A stretch of 64,000 nucleotides of DNA from Klebsiella variicola (GCF_000828055.2 NZ_CP010523.2:2046001-2110000), one strand, 5' to 3'; shown: positions 37,627 to 47,315, counted from the stretch's first letter. The notes: a model not told the origin generated them from the letters alone. Numbers and translations are program-made.

Positions 37627-37956
37627 TTACTCCCGGGGCTGAAGCTGATAAATCCAGGCGCTGACCTGCTGTCCATCGTCGGTGGTCACCTCCACCGGCA
37701 CCCGATCGTACCCCTCCTCAAAGTCGTCCAGCATGGGCCAGTGTGCCGCCAGCCGATCGGACAGGAACAGATAGCCGTTGACCCGCGGGCCGTGAGCGTC
37801 GAGGACGATCCCCGGAAAATCGGCGGCTGCGCCCCAGCCGCGCGCGTAAAAGGTGCCGGTGACGTAGCCGGGACGCCACTCGCCCCCGATCGCCTCCAGA
37901 ATGTGCGCATTGCTGCGACCGGGACAGAGCGTCCCATAGACAAATAGCGGTTTCAT
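37627..37956 (-). CDS. YtfP-like gamma-glutamylcyclotransferase-fold protein
   Basis: A 109-residue protein starting MKPLFVYGTLCPG, the YGTL nucleotide/peptide-binding loop of the GGCT/AIG2 fold. A conserved acidic residue lies in the DDFEEGYDR segment. Some relatives cyclise gamma-glutamyl amines; many have no known role. Start ATG 37956 has a GAGAG site; the open frame extends upstream but is not family-like. Confidence 0.82.
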   Translation of the reverse strand: MKPLFVYGTLCPGRSNAHILEAIGGEWRPGYVTGTFYARGWGAAADFPGIVLDAHGPRVNGYLFLSDRLAAHWPMLDDFEEGYDRVPVEVTTDDGQQVSAWIYQLQPRE

Positions 37957-38585
37957 TTTCTCTCTCTCGTTCGCCCTGATACCCGCCCACAGCGGAGCGG
38001 AAAACCAAAATACGGGGTAATTCAGCGCCTGGCAATGGCCGGGTGGGGCGGGGCAACCCTCCGGGCATCTCTCTGATGCCGGGGGAGGCTTTGGCCTCGG
38101 CGCTAATGAAGCTATATCGATTGCGATGATATTTTTATTATTTATATTTAAGATCAATATAAATAAGCCTGACGGAGAGACTAATTCGCTAATTAACATT
38201 CAATGGGGAAATAATAAAACGATAGCTTATGGAATATTCCTTCTCAATGGATTAAACAAGAGCCATAAAAGCAGCCGTAGGTTGAATTCAGATATTATTT
38301 AGGGCCAGGCGTTACCTCCCCTGGCTTTTTCGCTTTATGATAAACCTCCCTTGTACAAAGAATACCATCTGACTTCTAAACCCTCGCGGGCAGAGTTGAT
38401 ATTTCCTTTCCCTGAAGCGGCAGGCAATAAATCGAGCCGAACGACGTTCGGGAGAAAAACCGCTAGTGATGAACAGGCCAGAGCAAAGGCAGAGGCTGAG
38501 GCGAACGTACGGCAGATGAAGGATATCCGACCGGGCATTTGGTCCTGTCTGCAGACAGATGAAAGCGAAAGGCACAGGAGGTGCA
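37957..38585. other. Long intergenic region before the T6SS locus
   Basis: 629 bases without a supported gene. The left part has a GC-rich dyad near 38065-38090; 38100-38300 is strongly AT-rich and unlike both neighbours; a terminator lies at 38304-38330. An open frame at 38351-38734 starts with TTG, lacks a ribosome site and overlaps tssK, so I do not call it. The tssK ribosome site AGGAGG is at the right end. The region probably holds the T6SS promoter and may be an insertion border. Confidence 0.4.
38304..38330 (+). terminator. Orphan intrinsic terminator
   Basis: GCCAGG (38304-38309) pairs with CCTGGC (38320-38325), followed by TTTTT. No plus-strand gene ends upstream, so it may end an unannotated small RNA from the AT-rich segment on its left. 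Confidence 0.55.
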
Positions 38586-39926
38586 ATGAAGATTTTCCGC
38601 CCATTATGGCGCGACGGGGCTTTTCTGGTCCCGCAGCAGTTTCAGCAACAGGCCCGCTGGGATGCGCACGTCGCCGATACGGTCTCCCGCATGGCGCTCG
38701 CCCACCCGTGGGGGGTATTGCGCGCGGAGTTTGACGCCAGCGCGCTCACCCTTTCCCGGCTCAACGCCACCCGGCTGATCGTGCGTTTCGCCGACGGAAC
38801 GCTGATTGACACCGAGCTGGCGGATACTCTGCCACCGGTCCGTGATGTCTCGGGCGTGATGCTGGACAGCGTGGAGGTTGTGCTTGCTCTGCCGCTGCTC
38901 AGCGCCAGCGGCGGCAATCTTGATGACGGCCAGGAGAGCGCCCGCCCGCGCCGCTGGCGCGCCGAGCAGGTGACCGTGCAGGAGCTGGCCGGCCATGAAC
39001 GCAGCGAGCTGGCCGTTCTGCGGCACGCGCTGACGCTGCGTCTCTCCACCGAGGAAAATGCGGCCTTCCTTACCTGCCCGGTAGCGCGTCTGGTGCGCGA
39101 TGCCCAGGGGCAGTGGATCGTTGACCCGGAATTCATCCCGCCGCTGCTGTCGCTGGCGGCAAGCCCGACGCTGGTCAGCGAGCTGGGTGAGCTGTTACAT
39201 CGCCTGCAGGCCCGACGCAGACGCCTGATGGCCATGCGCCGTGAAAGCAATGCGCGGATGGCTGATTTTGCCGTGGCGGATGTTTCCCTGTTCTGGCTGC
39301 TCAACGCGCTGAACAGCGCCGAGCCGGTGCTCAGCGAGCTGCATCAGGACCCTTCGCGCCATCCGGAGCTGCTCTATCGCGAACTGACCAGGCTGGCCGG
39401 CAGTCTGATGACCTTCTCCCTTGAACATCATCTGGAAGCTATCCCCCGCTACCGGCATGCCTCGCCGGAGCAGGTATTCCCGCCGCTGTTTGCCCTGCTG
39501 GATACGCTGCTCGAAGTCAGCCTGCCCTCAAGGGTGATCGCCATCGCTCTGGAGCAGGGAGCCGACCGGGAGATCTGGCGGGGCAGGCTGCACGATGCGC
39601 GGCTGCGCGAGGGGGCGGATTTTTATCTGTCGGTGCGCTCTTCACTCCCCCCTCACCAGCTACAGAGCCGCTTTCCGCAGCTCTGTAAGGCGGGTAGTCA
39701 TGATGATGTCGCCGAGGTCGTCAACATTGCCCTCAGCGGCATCGCGATCAAACCGCTGAGCCACGTGCCGGCGGCCATTCCGCTACGTCTGGAAAACCAA
39801 TATTTCGCTCTGGATCTCTCCACCGATGCCGCCCGCGCGATGCTGGAGGCCGGCAACTGCACCTTCTATACCCCGGAATCGCTTGGCGACGTGAAACTTG
39901 AACTCTTTGCGGTACTGCGCTCATGA
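38586..39926 (+). CDS. tssK: TssK, T6SS baseplate protein
   Basis: A 446-residue protein: FRPLWRDGAFLVPQQFQQQARW at the start is the TssK/ImpJ/VasE signature, and the C-terminal ACTFYTPESLG-like end (NCTFYTPESLGDVKLELFAV in outline) fits. TssK links the baseplate to the TssL/TssM membrane complex. An AGGAGGTGCA ribosome site precedes ATG 38586; the frame is open from 38559. It is the first T6SS gene here, and tssB and tssC are not upstream. Its stop overlaps tssL by ATGA. Confidence 0.93.
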   Translation: MKIFRPLWRDGAFLVPQQFQQQARWDAHVADTVSRMALAHPWGVLRAEFDASALTLSRLNATRLIVRFADGTLIDTELADTLPPVRDVSGVMLDSVEVVLALPLLSASGGNLDDGQESARPRRWRAEQVTVQELAGHERSELAVLRHALTLRLSTEENAAFLTCPVARLVRDAQGQWIVDPEFIPPLLSLAASPTLVSELGELLHRLQARRRRLMAMRRESNARMADFAVADVSLFWLLNALNSAEPVLSELHQDPSRHPELLYRELTRLAGSLMTFSLEHHLEAIPRYRHASPEQVFPPLFALLDTLLEVSLPSRVIAIALEQGADREIWRGRLHDARLREGADFYLSVRSSLPPHQLQSRFPQLCKAGSHDDVAEVVNIALSGIAIKPLSHVPAAIPLRLENQYFALDLSTDAARAMLEAGNCTFYTPESLGDVKLELFAVLRS

Positions 39927-40576
39927 ATACCTCTGAAAGCGATCTGATCAACAAAACTTTTTACCCGGGCTGGCTGATGGTCAGCCAGTTACGCTGCGGC
40001 CAGCCGGTGACCGATGGCGAGGCGCTCTATCGTCAGGCCTGTCGATGGGTGACCGAGGCGCGCGAGGCGCTGACGGCGGCAGGAATCAGTGACACCAGCG
40101 CTGAGCAGATGCTCTATGCCTACTGCGCGCTGCTCGATGAGAGCGTCCTCAACCGCGCCAGTCAGGATGATGGCTACCGCAGGTGGCGCAAGGATCCGCT
40201 GCAGGCGCGTTTTTTCAGCACTCTCAACGCCGGGGAAGAGCTCTGGGAACGGATCCGCCAGCTGCTGCGAGAGCCCACGGCGGATGCGGCAGTGCTGACT
40301 TGTTTCTATCGTACTTTGCAACTGGGGTTTGTCGGGCAGTACCGCGCCCAGGATGACGAACGGCGTGAGGACGTGGCGCATGCGCTTGGCGCACGGGTCC
40401 CGCCGTTCAGCCTGACCCAGGAGGCGCCGGTGGTGGTTCGTGCCTCCCGGCTGCGCAGCGGACGGCGGATGTACTGGTGCGGCTGGGCGGTTGGCATTGT
40501 GGCGCTGGCCGCGCTGTGGTTGACCTTCTCCGCCGTGCTGTCACAGATGGTGGCGAAGATAGCAGGGCAGGGATAA
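39923..40576 (+). CDS. tssL: TssL (DotU/IcmH family), T6SS inner-membrane protein
   Basis: A 217-residue DotU-type protein. A cytoplasmic helical domain (YAYCALLDESVLNRA, residues about 60-75, and LGFVGQYRAQDDERR near 132-146) is followed by one C-terminal membrane helix at about 182-204. TssL forms the trans-envelope complex with TssM and TssJ. It has no peptidoglycan-binding domain itself; the next gene carries an OmpA domain. Confidence 0.93.
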   Translation: MNTSESDLINKTFYPGWLMVSQLRCGQPVTDGEALYRQACRWVTEAREALTAAGISDTSAEQMLYAYCALLDESVLNRASQDDGYRRWRKDPLQARFFSTLNAGEELWERIRQLLREPTADAAVLTCFYRTLQLGFVGQYRAQDDERREDVAHALGARVPPFSLTQEAPVVVRASRLRSGRRMYWCGWAVGIVALAALWLTFSAVLSQMVAKIAGQG

Positions 40577-40579
40577 GAG

Positions 40580-42277
40580 ATGCGTGATAACGCCCGTCGT
40601 CTGCTTACGCTACTGACCGTCATCCTGGCCCTGTGGCTGGTGCTGGGCTTCTGGCCGCTGTCCATCGGCAACCAGGTGATCTTCAGTCTGTGCATCCTGC
40701 TGGCGGGCGGCGCGGCGCTCTGGCGTCAGCGTCGCCGGGCAGTCAGCCGTCAGCGATCGGAAATCGTCCTGCCGCCCGAGGATTTTCAGGGGGCGGTGGT
40801 TCTGGTCTGCGGGGATACCGACAGTCTGTTTCCCGGGCGTTCGGCGCACTGCGAAACCCGTCACGGCTGGTATCTACGGGGAGACAGCGCGGAGCAGTTG
40901 CCGCGGCTGGCGCAGTACCTGGCGGCGGCGCGTTCGGCGCTGGTATCACAGGTTTCCGTGCTGCTGGCGGTGGTACCGGAGCACCACCCCTCCGGGGAGC
41001 AACTGGCGCAGTCGCTGCGCGACTGGCGACGGAGTATCGTTCAGTGCCGAACCTGGCTAAACGGTCTGCCGCCGGTGTGGAGCGTGTTCTGGGTGACGCC
41101 GCCTGGCGGCCAGGCAGGGGAAAGCCGCTGGTTTACCGTCACGCCGGAGAGGCCTGGTCTCCAGGTGCAGCAGAAGGGGCAAGCGCCCCAGTCGGTTGCC
41201 GAGTGGCAGCGGGAGGGCAGCCCTGCCTCACGCCTGCATCAGACGCTGTGGCTGGAGAGCATTCTGACCTTGGCCGAAAACGCTCTTTTCCGGCCATTCC
41301 GCGCCCGGCAGGCGGAACTTCCTCCGCTGAACCTGTGTGCCGCGGGCATCTGCCTGACACCGATGGTAGCGGCGGCAAATAACCTCTGGCAACAGCAAAT
41401 CGCCGGGATCACCACGCTCTCCCCGGGCAACGCCGCGGCGCCAGGTCCTCACCCGCTGCCGGATCTTCTTCTGTCGTCACTGCCGCACCGCCACGGGGTC
41501 AGCCGCCGGATGCGCGATGCCGGTCTTGCCGCTGGCGTGGGCTTCCTCTTTCTGGCGCTGGCGATGCTGGCTTCCTTTATCAACAACCAGCGCCTGGTGC
41601 GCAGCGTCGGCGATCATCTGGCGGTGTATCACCGCCTCAGCGGCACGCCGTCGACGCCGAAGCTGCAGGCGCAGCAGCGTCTGCGTACCGACAGCCGCCA
41701 GCTGGATGACTGGCTGCGCCGGGGAGAGCCGTTGCGTTACCGGCTGGGGCTGTATCAGGGGATGCGGCTGATCCCCTTCGTGGAAGCCGCTATCAATGAC
41801 TGGGCGCCGCCCCCGCCGCCGCGTCCGGTCATTAAGCAGGTTGTGCAGGGGCCGCAGACGATCCGCCTCGATAGCATGGCGCTGTTCGATACCGGCAAAT
41901 CGACGCTGAAACCAGGTTCGACAAAGCTGCTGGTGAACTCGCTGCTGGGCATTAAGGCGAAACCCGGCTGGCTGATCGTGGTGGCAGGCCATACCGACAG
42001 CATCGGCAACGATAGATCCAATCAACAGCTCTCCCTGAAGCGTGCCGAGGCGGTCCGCGACTGGATGCGCGATACCGGCGATGTGCCGGAGAGCTGTTTT
42101 GCGGTGCAGGGCTACGGCGCAAGTCGTCCTGTCGCCAGCAACGAGACGCCAGACGGGCGGGCGCAAAATCGCCGGGTGGAGATCAGTCTGGTCCCGCAGA
42201 AGGACGCCTGTCTGACGCCGGGCACGGCTAATACGTCAGGAGCCGGGGCTGACGCCTTAAAAAACGAAACCGAGTAA
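40580..42277 (+). CDS. OmpA-domain T6SS envelope protein (TagL-like)
   Basis: A 565-residue membrane protein. Two helices lie near the N-terminus (about 8-48) and one near 315-337; a proline-rich linker (PPPPPRPV) follows; the C-terminal OmpA-like domain is at about 425-540 (ALFDTGKSTLKPGS, VVAGHTDSIGND, NQQLSLKRAEAVRDWM), which binds peptidoglycan. It probably anchors the T6SS to the cell wall. It starts 3 bases after tssL. A 461-base gap then separates it from vgrG. Confidence 0.88.
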   Translation: MRDNARRLLTLLTVILALWLVLGFWPLSIGNQVIFSLCILLAGGAALWRQRRRAVSRQRSEIVLPPEDFQGAVVLVCGDTDSLFPGRSAHCETRHGWYLRGDSAEQLPRLAQYLAAARSALVSQVSVLLAVVPEHHPSGEQLAQSLRDWRRSIVQCRTWLNGLPPVWSVFWVTPPGGQAGESRWFTVTPERPGLQVQQKGQAPQSVAEWQREGSPASRLHQTLWLESILTLAENALFRPFRARQAELPPLNLCAAGICLTPMVAAANNLWQQQIAGITTLSPGNAAAPGPHPLPDLLLSSLPHRHGVSRRMRDAGLAAGVGFLFLALAMLASFINNQRLVRSVGDHLAVYHRLSGTPSTPKLQAQQRLRTDSRQLDDWLRRGEPLRYRLGLYQGMRLIPFVEAAINDWAPPPPPRPVIKQVVQGPQTIRLDSMALFDTGKSTLKPGSTKLLVNSLLGIKAKPGWLIVVAGHTDSIGNDRSNQQLSLKRAEAVRDWMRDTGDVPESCFAVQGYGASRPVASNETPDGRAQNRRVEISLVPQKDACLTPGTANTSGAGADALKNETE

Positions 42278-42463
42278 CCCGCGAACCCGATCGCGGACGT
42301 TGAACAACAACATTATGCCTGCCTGACCCTGTGCGCTACGGGTTCCTGATAAACAGGAAACAGCGATGGGCGGTAGTGTGCCTGCAGCCAGTCAATCTTG
42401 TCGGCAAAGCGGGGCCTCTGCGGGGATGAAGCGCAGGAAAGGGGATGGATAAAGGAGATCAGC

Positions 42464-42559
42464 ATGGATAGTGCTAAGGACAGTGCCAGAGAAATGCTGG
42501 CGGCGATAAACGTTGAAGGTTCCGGTTTCTGGCTGCTTTTTTTATTTCTCAGTCAGTGA
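42464..42559 (+). CDS. Putative 31-residue small protein upstream of vgrG
   Basis: The frame has an excellent ribosome site (AAAGGAG, 7 bases before the ATG) and encodes a polar N-half (MDSAKDSAREMLAAI) and a hydrophobic end (FWLLFLFLSQ). Nothing recognisable. It could be a true small membrane peptide, a leader peptide, or a remnant of a lost gene. The surrounding gap 42278-42738 is AT-rich on its right side and holds no hcp or clpV. Confidence 0.35.
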   Translation: MDSAKDSAREMLAAINVEGSGFWLLFLFLSQ

Positions 42560-42738
42560 ATATAAATATCTCTGGGGTTTCCTTTTAGTTATGAAATTCC
42601 TGGTGGGGTATCTGAGATATCGATATGCACATAAATATATTTATGATGAATGAGATGATTATCATTAAAAAAAATTAAACAGTGCATCCTGTTAATTGAT
42701 TTTTGGTGGTCATTACTGCGGAGTAAAACAGGAATATA

Positions 42739-45438
42739 ATGGATACCTTTTCAATGATTACCGGCACCACCCTTAACCGTTACCAGCTGGATATTCCTTC
42801 ATGTACCGCATCGCTGGATGTGGAAGAATTCAGTGGTGCAGAAAAGCTGAGTGAACTTTATTATTACACCATTACGTTTACCAGCGCAGAGAAAAACATC
42901 GATGCCGCACAGCTCCTGAGCAAACCCGCCATGCTGACGATGGGCGGCGGCGCACTGCAGCAGCTGGCGGACTGCAAACGCGTCCATGGTGTGATTACCA
43001 CCTTCCGGCGCGTCAATCGTTCTGAAGATCAGTCGACCTATCAGATAACCCTCCAGCCGTTTCTCTTCCTGCTGGATAAACAGTTTCGCAGCCATCGTTT
43101 TTTCGTAAATAAATCGGTACCGGAGGTGGTGGAGCAGGTATTGCAGGAACATCACCTGCATGACTGGGAGTATGAGTTTAATCTCAAGCAACACTATCCG
43201 CGGCGCGAGCAAATTAATCAGTATCAGGAGAGCGACCTGGCATTTATCCACCGCCTGCTGGCAGAGGTGGGGATATTTTATTTCTTCACCCTGCAGGAAG
43301 AGGCCCAGAGCGAAGTGGTCCACTTCGCCGACGCGCAGCGGGCGCTGATGTTCGATAAGACACTCCCTGTAAACAGCCCGTCCGGGATGAGCGACAGCGG
43401 TACGGAATCGATATGGGGTCTGAGCATCACGCATAACGTCGTAGAGGCGAACGTCACTACCCGGGATTATAACCCCCGCGATGCGCAGAGCGTTCTCCAG
43501 TCGGCAACAGCGGATATGACCCGGGGAAATGGGGAAGGCATCACTTACGGTGAGGTATACCACTATAAGCTTCGCCACCTGGAGCGTGGCGATAAAATCG
43601 ACCCGCAGACGGAGACCGCCAACTTCTATGCCCGTCTCGACCATGAGCGTTTTCTGGCTCACCAGACGCTTATTACCGCGAGCAGTACTGCAGCCTGGCT
43701 GGCGCCGGCCCAGGTGCTGACCGTTACCGACAGCCTCCCACCGACCCTGCCTGCGCCCGTGCAGGATCCGCTGTTAATCACCGGCACAGGTTTTACCGCC
43801 AGCCGCCGGGAGGCACTGCGGGTGTCCCTGCTGGCGGTGCCCTACAGCGAAACATTGTGCTGGCGTCCGCCGCTGCTGCCGCGCCCGAAGGTGACTGGCA
43901 CCATGACGGCGCGGGTGACCAGCGCGAAGGCGAATGATATCTACGCCTGGCAGGATGCGTCCGGCCTGTACCGGGTGAAATTTGACGCTGACAGAGAGGT
44001 TAAAGGGCAGGGTCAGGAAAGCATGCCGGTGCGTCTCGCCAAACCCTACGGCGGCGACGTGTACGGCTTTCACTTCCCGCTGATCCAGGGCACGGAGGTG
44101 GCGATTGCTTTCCACGAAGGCGATCCTGACCGGCCGTATATTGCGCATGCGCTGCACGACTCGCGGCATGTCGACCCTGTGACGGAGAAAAACAGCACCC
44201 GCAATGTGATTCGTACTCCGGCCAATAATAAGCTGCGAATGGAGGATAAGCGCGGCGAGGAGCATATCAAGCTCAGCACCGAGTACGGCGGCAAGACGCA
44301 GCTGAACCTGGGGCATAACGTGAATGCGCAGAGGGAGTTGCGGGGCGAGGGGTTTGAGCTCCGGACGGATAAATGGGGGGCGATACGGGCGGGGAAAGGG
44401 ATCTTTATCACCGCAGATAAACAGTCAACCGCCAGCGGCAAGATACTTGCAATGCAGGACACCTTGGACAGGCTTAAGCAGGCAGGTGATGAGATGGACT
44501 CTCTATCGCGTGATGCCCAGTCGGCTAAAGCCGACCCAGCCCAGGTAGAACAACAGTTAGCTTTTATGCGTGAGCAAATTGATCAGCTACGGGAGGCGGT
44601 TGCCGTGCTCAGCGCACCAAATGGTGTGGCTCTCGCCAGTGGCAAGCATCTGCAACTAACCGCACGTCGCAATCTGATGATCAATGCCGGGGCGAATGCC
44701 GATATGGGCGTAATGAAACGGCTGTTTATTGGCGTAGGGGAAGGGCTTAGCCTGTTTGTCCGCAAGCTGGGGATGAAATTAATCGCCAATCAGGGGCCCG
44801 TGGCGATTCAGGCGCAAAACGATCAGTTGCAGCTCCTGGCGCGCAAGGATCTTGAGATTGTCAGTACTGATAGCGAAATTCACATTGTGGCAAAGAAAAA
44901 AATCGTCATTAACGCTGGAGGAAGCTATATCACCCTCGATCCCTATCGGATTGAGCTCGGTACTGGTGGTGATGTCGACGTCAAGGCCGCGGATTTTTCC
45001 TATAGCGGACCCGCCAGCATGAAGGCCGATCATCCAGATTATCCGCCACTTCAGTCCACGGTAAGGCAATCGCTGAATCTGAACGTGGCACAGTCGCCAA
45101 ATGCGTCGGACAGCAGCTGGGCCGGGATGCCATATACCCTGTATGCCGATGGCGCCCTGTTGAAACAAGGGGTGCTGGATGAAAGAGGCCAGATATCAGT
45201 CGATCACCAGGTCGTGACCAGAAGTTACAAGCTGGAGATGGCTAATGGCGTCAGCTATCAGATACCCGTTGCCGAAGCGTACAGTCGCCCTGAACAGGGT
45301 GAACTCGCTAATCGCGGCTTTCACCACCATACCTCGCAGGCTGCATCTGATATTAACCCCCCCTCCTCACATACGGAGCATCGTAATACTTACGCGGATT
45401 TGCTCGATGACCATATTGAACAGGACGAAAGTCAATGA
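42739..45438 (+). CDS. vgrG: VgrG (TssI), T6SS spike with C-terminal extension
   Basis: An 899-residue VgrG. Residues about 15-560 form the gp27/gp5-like spike (YQESDLAFIHRLLAEVGIFYFF near 160; PYGGDVYGFHFPLIQGTEVAIAFHEGDPDRPY in outline). A DUF2345-type beta-helix follows (RGEGFELRTDKWGAIRAGKGI onwards) with a coiled-coil insert (about 575-625), and a tail at about 770-845 (YTLYADGALLKQG, YKLEMANGVSYQIPV) looks transthyretin-like, a fold used to carry effectors. It overlaps the first Tle5 gene by ATGA. The 3' half is more AT-rich than the 5' half. Confidence 0.92.
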   Translation: MDTFSMITGTTLNRYQLDIPSCTASLDVEEFSGAEKLSELYYYTITFTSAEKNIDAAQLLSKPAMLTMGGGALQQLADCKRVHGVITTFRRVNRSEDQSTYQITLQPFLFLLDKQFRSHRFFVNKSVPEVVEQVLQEHHLHDWEYEFNLKQHYPRREQINQYQESDLAFIHRLLAEVGIFYFFTLQEEAQSEVVHFADAQRALMFDKTLPVNSPSGMSDSGTESIWGLSITHNVVEANVTTRDYNPRDAQSVLQSATADMTRGNGEGITYGEVYHYKLRHLERGDKIDPQTETANFYARLDHERFLAHQTLITASSTAAWLAPAQVLTVTDSLPPTLPAPVQDPLLITGTGFTASRREALRVSLLAVPYSETLCWRPPLLPRPKVTGTMTARVTSAKANDIYAWQDASGLYRVKFDADREVKGQGQESMPVRLAKPYGGDVYGFHFPLIQGTEVAIAFHEGDPDRPYIAHALHDSRHVDPVTEKNSTRNVIRTPANNKLRMEDKRGEEHIKLSTEYGGKTQLNLGHNVNAQRELRGEGFELRTDKWGAIRAGKGIFITADKQSTASGKILAMQDTLDRLKQAGDEMDSLSRDAQSAKADPAQVEQQLAFMREQIDQLREAVAVLSAPNGVALASGKHLQLTARRNLMINAGANADMGVMKRLFIGVGEGLSLFVRKLGMKLIANQGPVAIQAQNDQLQLLARKDLEIVSTDSEIHIVAKKKIVINAGGSYITLDPYRIELGTGGDVDVKAADFSYSGPASMKADHPDYPPLQSTVRQSLNLNVAQSPNASDSSWAGMPYTLYADGALLKQGVLDERGQISVDHQVVTRSYKLEMANGVSYQIPVAEAYSRPEQGELANRGFHHHTSQAASDINPPSSHTEHRNTYADLLDDHIEQDESQ

Positions 45439-47315
45439 GTCACAATGATATTGTTACCCCGGTTGCTACGGTTGATACCAGCCAATGTATGATCACCTCG
45501 CCCTGGTTTGTTCAGAATACGGAATACCCACCGGCAGTGGCGACGTATAAGCCGCTGGTAAACGGCGAGGAGGCCTTTGCGGCGGTATATCGAGCCATCG
45601 AAAAGGCACAAAAATCGGTGGATATTATCTGCTGGGGGTTTCAACCATCCATGTATTTTATTCGTGACGGACAGGCGCTGCGCATCGGGGAATTGCTCTG
45701 TCTGCTTGCGGAAAAACAGGTTCAGGTGCGTATACTGGGGTGGGAGGCGCCCTTTAATACCGCCGGGGTTGTCGGCGAGGCAAACCTTCCCGGGAAGGGG
45801 ATCCTGCATCTTGAAGATCGCGCCGGGCAGAGCGCGACAGACGAACAATATGCTTTTGATCTCGATTGGTTTGCCCGTCATTCATATAGTGACGATCTGC
45901 TGGATTCCAGCAACTTTTTAGCCAGCACAATCAATAAGCAGTTCAATCAGTGGACTGTCAATCCCCTATTTGTGGGCCGCGGGTTTAATAAAGTAGAACG
46001 TGCGGAAATCGCCTGGCGGGCGAGATATCAGGCTCTCGATAAAGGGCTCAGTGCCAGCGCGGTGGGGATAATGACGCTAGCGCCATCCCACCATCAGAAA
46101 ACGGTGCTGGTGGATTATGAATTACCTGAAAGCGCCATCGGCTTTGTCATGGGACACAATATGCTCGATGAGTACTGGGATACCGATGCGCACTCTTCCC
46201 AGAATCGGCTCGGGGGCCCGGCCCCCTGGGGACCTGATCAAGGCGCTCGCGGCTTTTTACCCCGGCAGGATATTTCCAGTCAGGTGACGGGACCCATTCT
46301 TGAACATCTGCACGAAAATTTTGCCAAAGCATGGTGTAAGGAAACCGGGGAGGACCTTATCAAAAAGCGTCAGGCCCGTGAGATGGCGAAACGCCTTAAA
46401 CCGCGGAAAGAGTGCGGTACCCTGATACTTGCCCAACTCCTGCGCACGCAGTCGCAGGAGAATAAACGTGATATCGAAAAACTCTATTTGCAGGCAGTCA
46501 ACAATAGCACGCAGTTTATCTATATTGAGAACCAGTACTTTCGTTGGCCACCGTTGGCGGAAGTTATAAAAAAAGCGGCACACGTGCAGATTGACAAAGG
46601 ACGAACGCCAGAAAAAGACGGATCGTTACATTTATTTGTTATCACCAATGTCACGGAAGGGGGGATTGGGGCGGGTACGGTAAATACCCAGCGTATGCTG
46701 GAAAGCCTGGGGCGCGCCAATACGATTCCAGGCGTGACCCGGGCCCGAATGATAGAGAAGATCAGGGAGGAAGACCCAGGCAAATTCGCCTCTCTCGCCT
46801 GGTCCCGCAATCCGGCCACCCAGGCGCAGATTAATGAAGAGTTTATCCGCCGGCAGAAAGAATATGAAGCAAAGCTAAAACAAGCAGAAGAGTTAAAAGA
46901 TAGCGATATTCCGATGGTGCCAATACCCGGCCTGAAAATACATATTTGCTCACTGGTGGCTCAGGACTCTCCCGTGGATAACTGGATGCCAGTTTATATC
47001 CACTCCAAGCTGATGATCGTTAATGACGTTTTCACAACACATGGTTCGGCGAATATTAATACCCGCAGTATGCAGGTGGACAGTGAAATGAATATTGCAC
47101 ATGAGTGGGGCAGTGTGACGAAGGCGCTGCGGAAACGTCTGTGGAAACTACATACCAATGGTATGGGCGTACAGGATAATGCTTCAGATGCGTTTGACGC
47201 CTGGGAGGATATTCTAAAAAGAAATAAAAAACTTCAGGATACAGGAGAAGATAAGCCTATAGCGCCATTGGTTGAGTTTCGTTACACCAACAATGAACTG
47301 AAGGATCTGGACTGA
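45435..47315 (+). CDS. Tle5-type phospholipase D T6SS effector, copy 1
   Basis: A 626-residue PLD-superfamily protein similar to K. pneumoniae PLD1 and Pseudomonas PldA/PldB. The first HKD motif is HQKTVLVD (His220, Lys222, Asp227). The second region is HSKLMIVND then GSANINTRSM (His523, Lys525), with Asn530 where the motif Asp is expected and Asp531 next to it. It should cleave phospholipids in the target periplasm. There is no signal peptide; delivery is by VgrG, whose stop overlaps this start (ATGA). An immunity gene follows with a 1-base overlap. Confidence 0.9.
   Translation: MSHNDIVTPVATVDTSQCMITSPWFVQNTEYPPAVATYKPLVNGEEAFAAVYRAIEKAQKSVDIICWGFQPSMYFIRDGQALRIGELLCLLAEKQVQVRILGWEAPFNTAGVVGEANLPGKGILHLEDRAGQSATDEQYAFDLDWFARHSYSDDLLDSSNFLASTINKQFNQWTVNPLFVGRGFNKVERAEIAWRARYQALDKGLSASAVGIMTLAPSHHQKTVLVDYELPESAIGFVMGHNMLDEYWDTDAHSSQNRLGGPAPWGPDQGARGFLPRQDISSQVTGPILEHLHENFAKAWCKETGEDLIKKRQAREMAKRLKPRKECGTLILAQLLRTQSQENKRDIEKLYLQAVNNSTQFIYIENQYFRWPPLAEVIKKAAHVQIDKGRTPEKDGSLHLFVITNVTEGGIGAGTVNTQRMLESLGRANTIPGVTRARMIEKIREEDPGKFASLAWSRNPATQAQINEEFIRRQKEYEAKLKQAEELKDSDIPMVPIPGLKIHICSLVAQDSPVDNWMPVYIHSKLMIVNDVFTTHGSANINTRSMQVDSEMNIAHEWGSVTKALRKRLWKLHTNGMGVQDNASDAFDAWEDILKRNKKLQDTGEDKPIAPLVEFRYTNNELKDLD

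Noticed and set aside
38351-38734. 127-residue frame upstream of and into tssK
   Set aside because: It starts at a TTG without a ribosome site and runs into tssK. Its first half (about 80 residues) looks somewhat protein-like, so a decayed gene cannot be excluded.
42366-42452. 28-residue frame with an AGGAAA site before vgrG
   Set aside because: Low-complexity composition and a weaker case than the 31-residue frame at 42464; not enough to call a gene.
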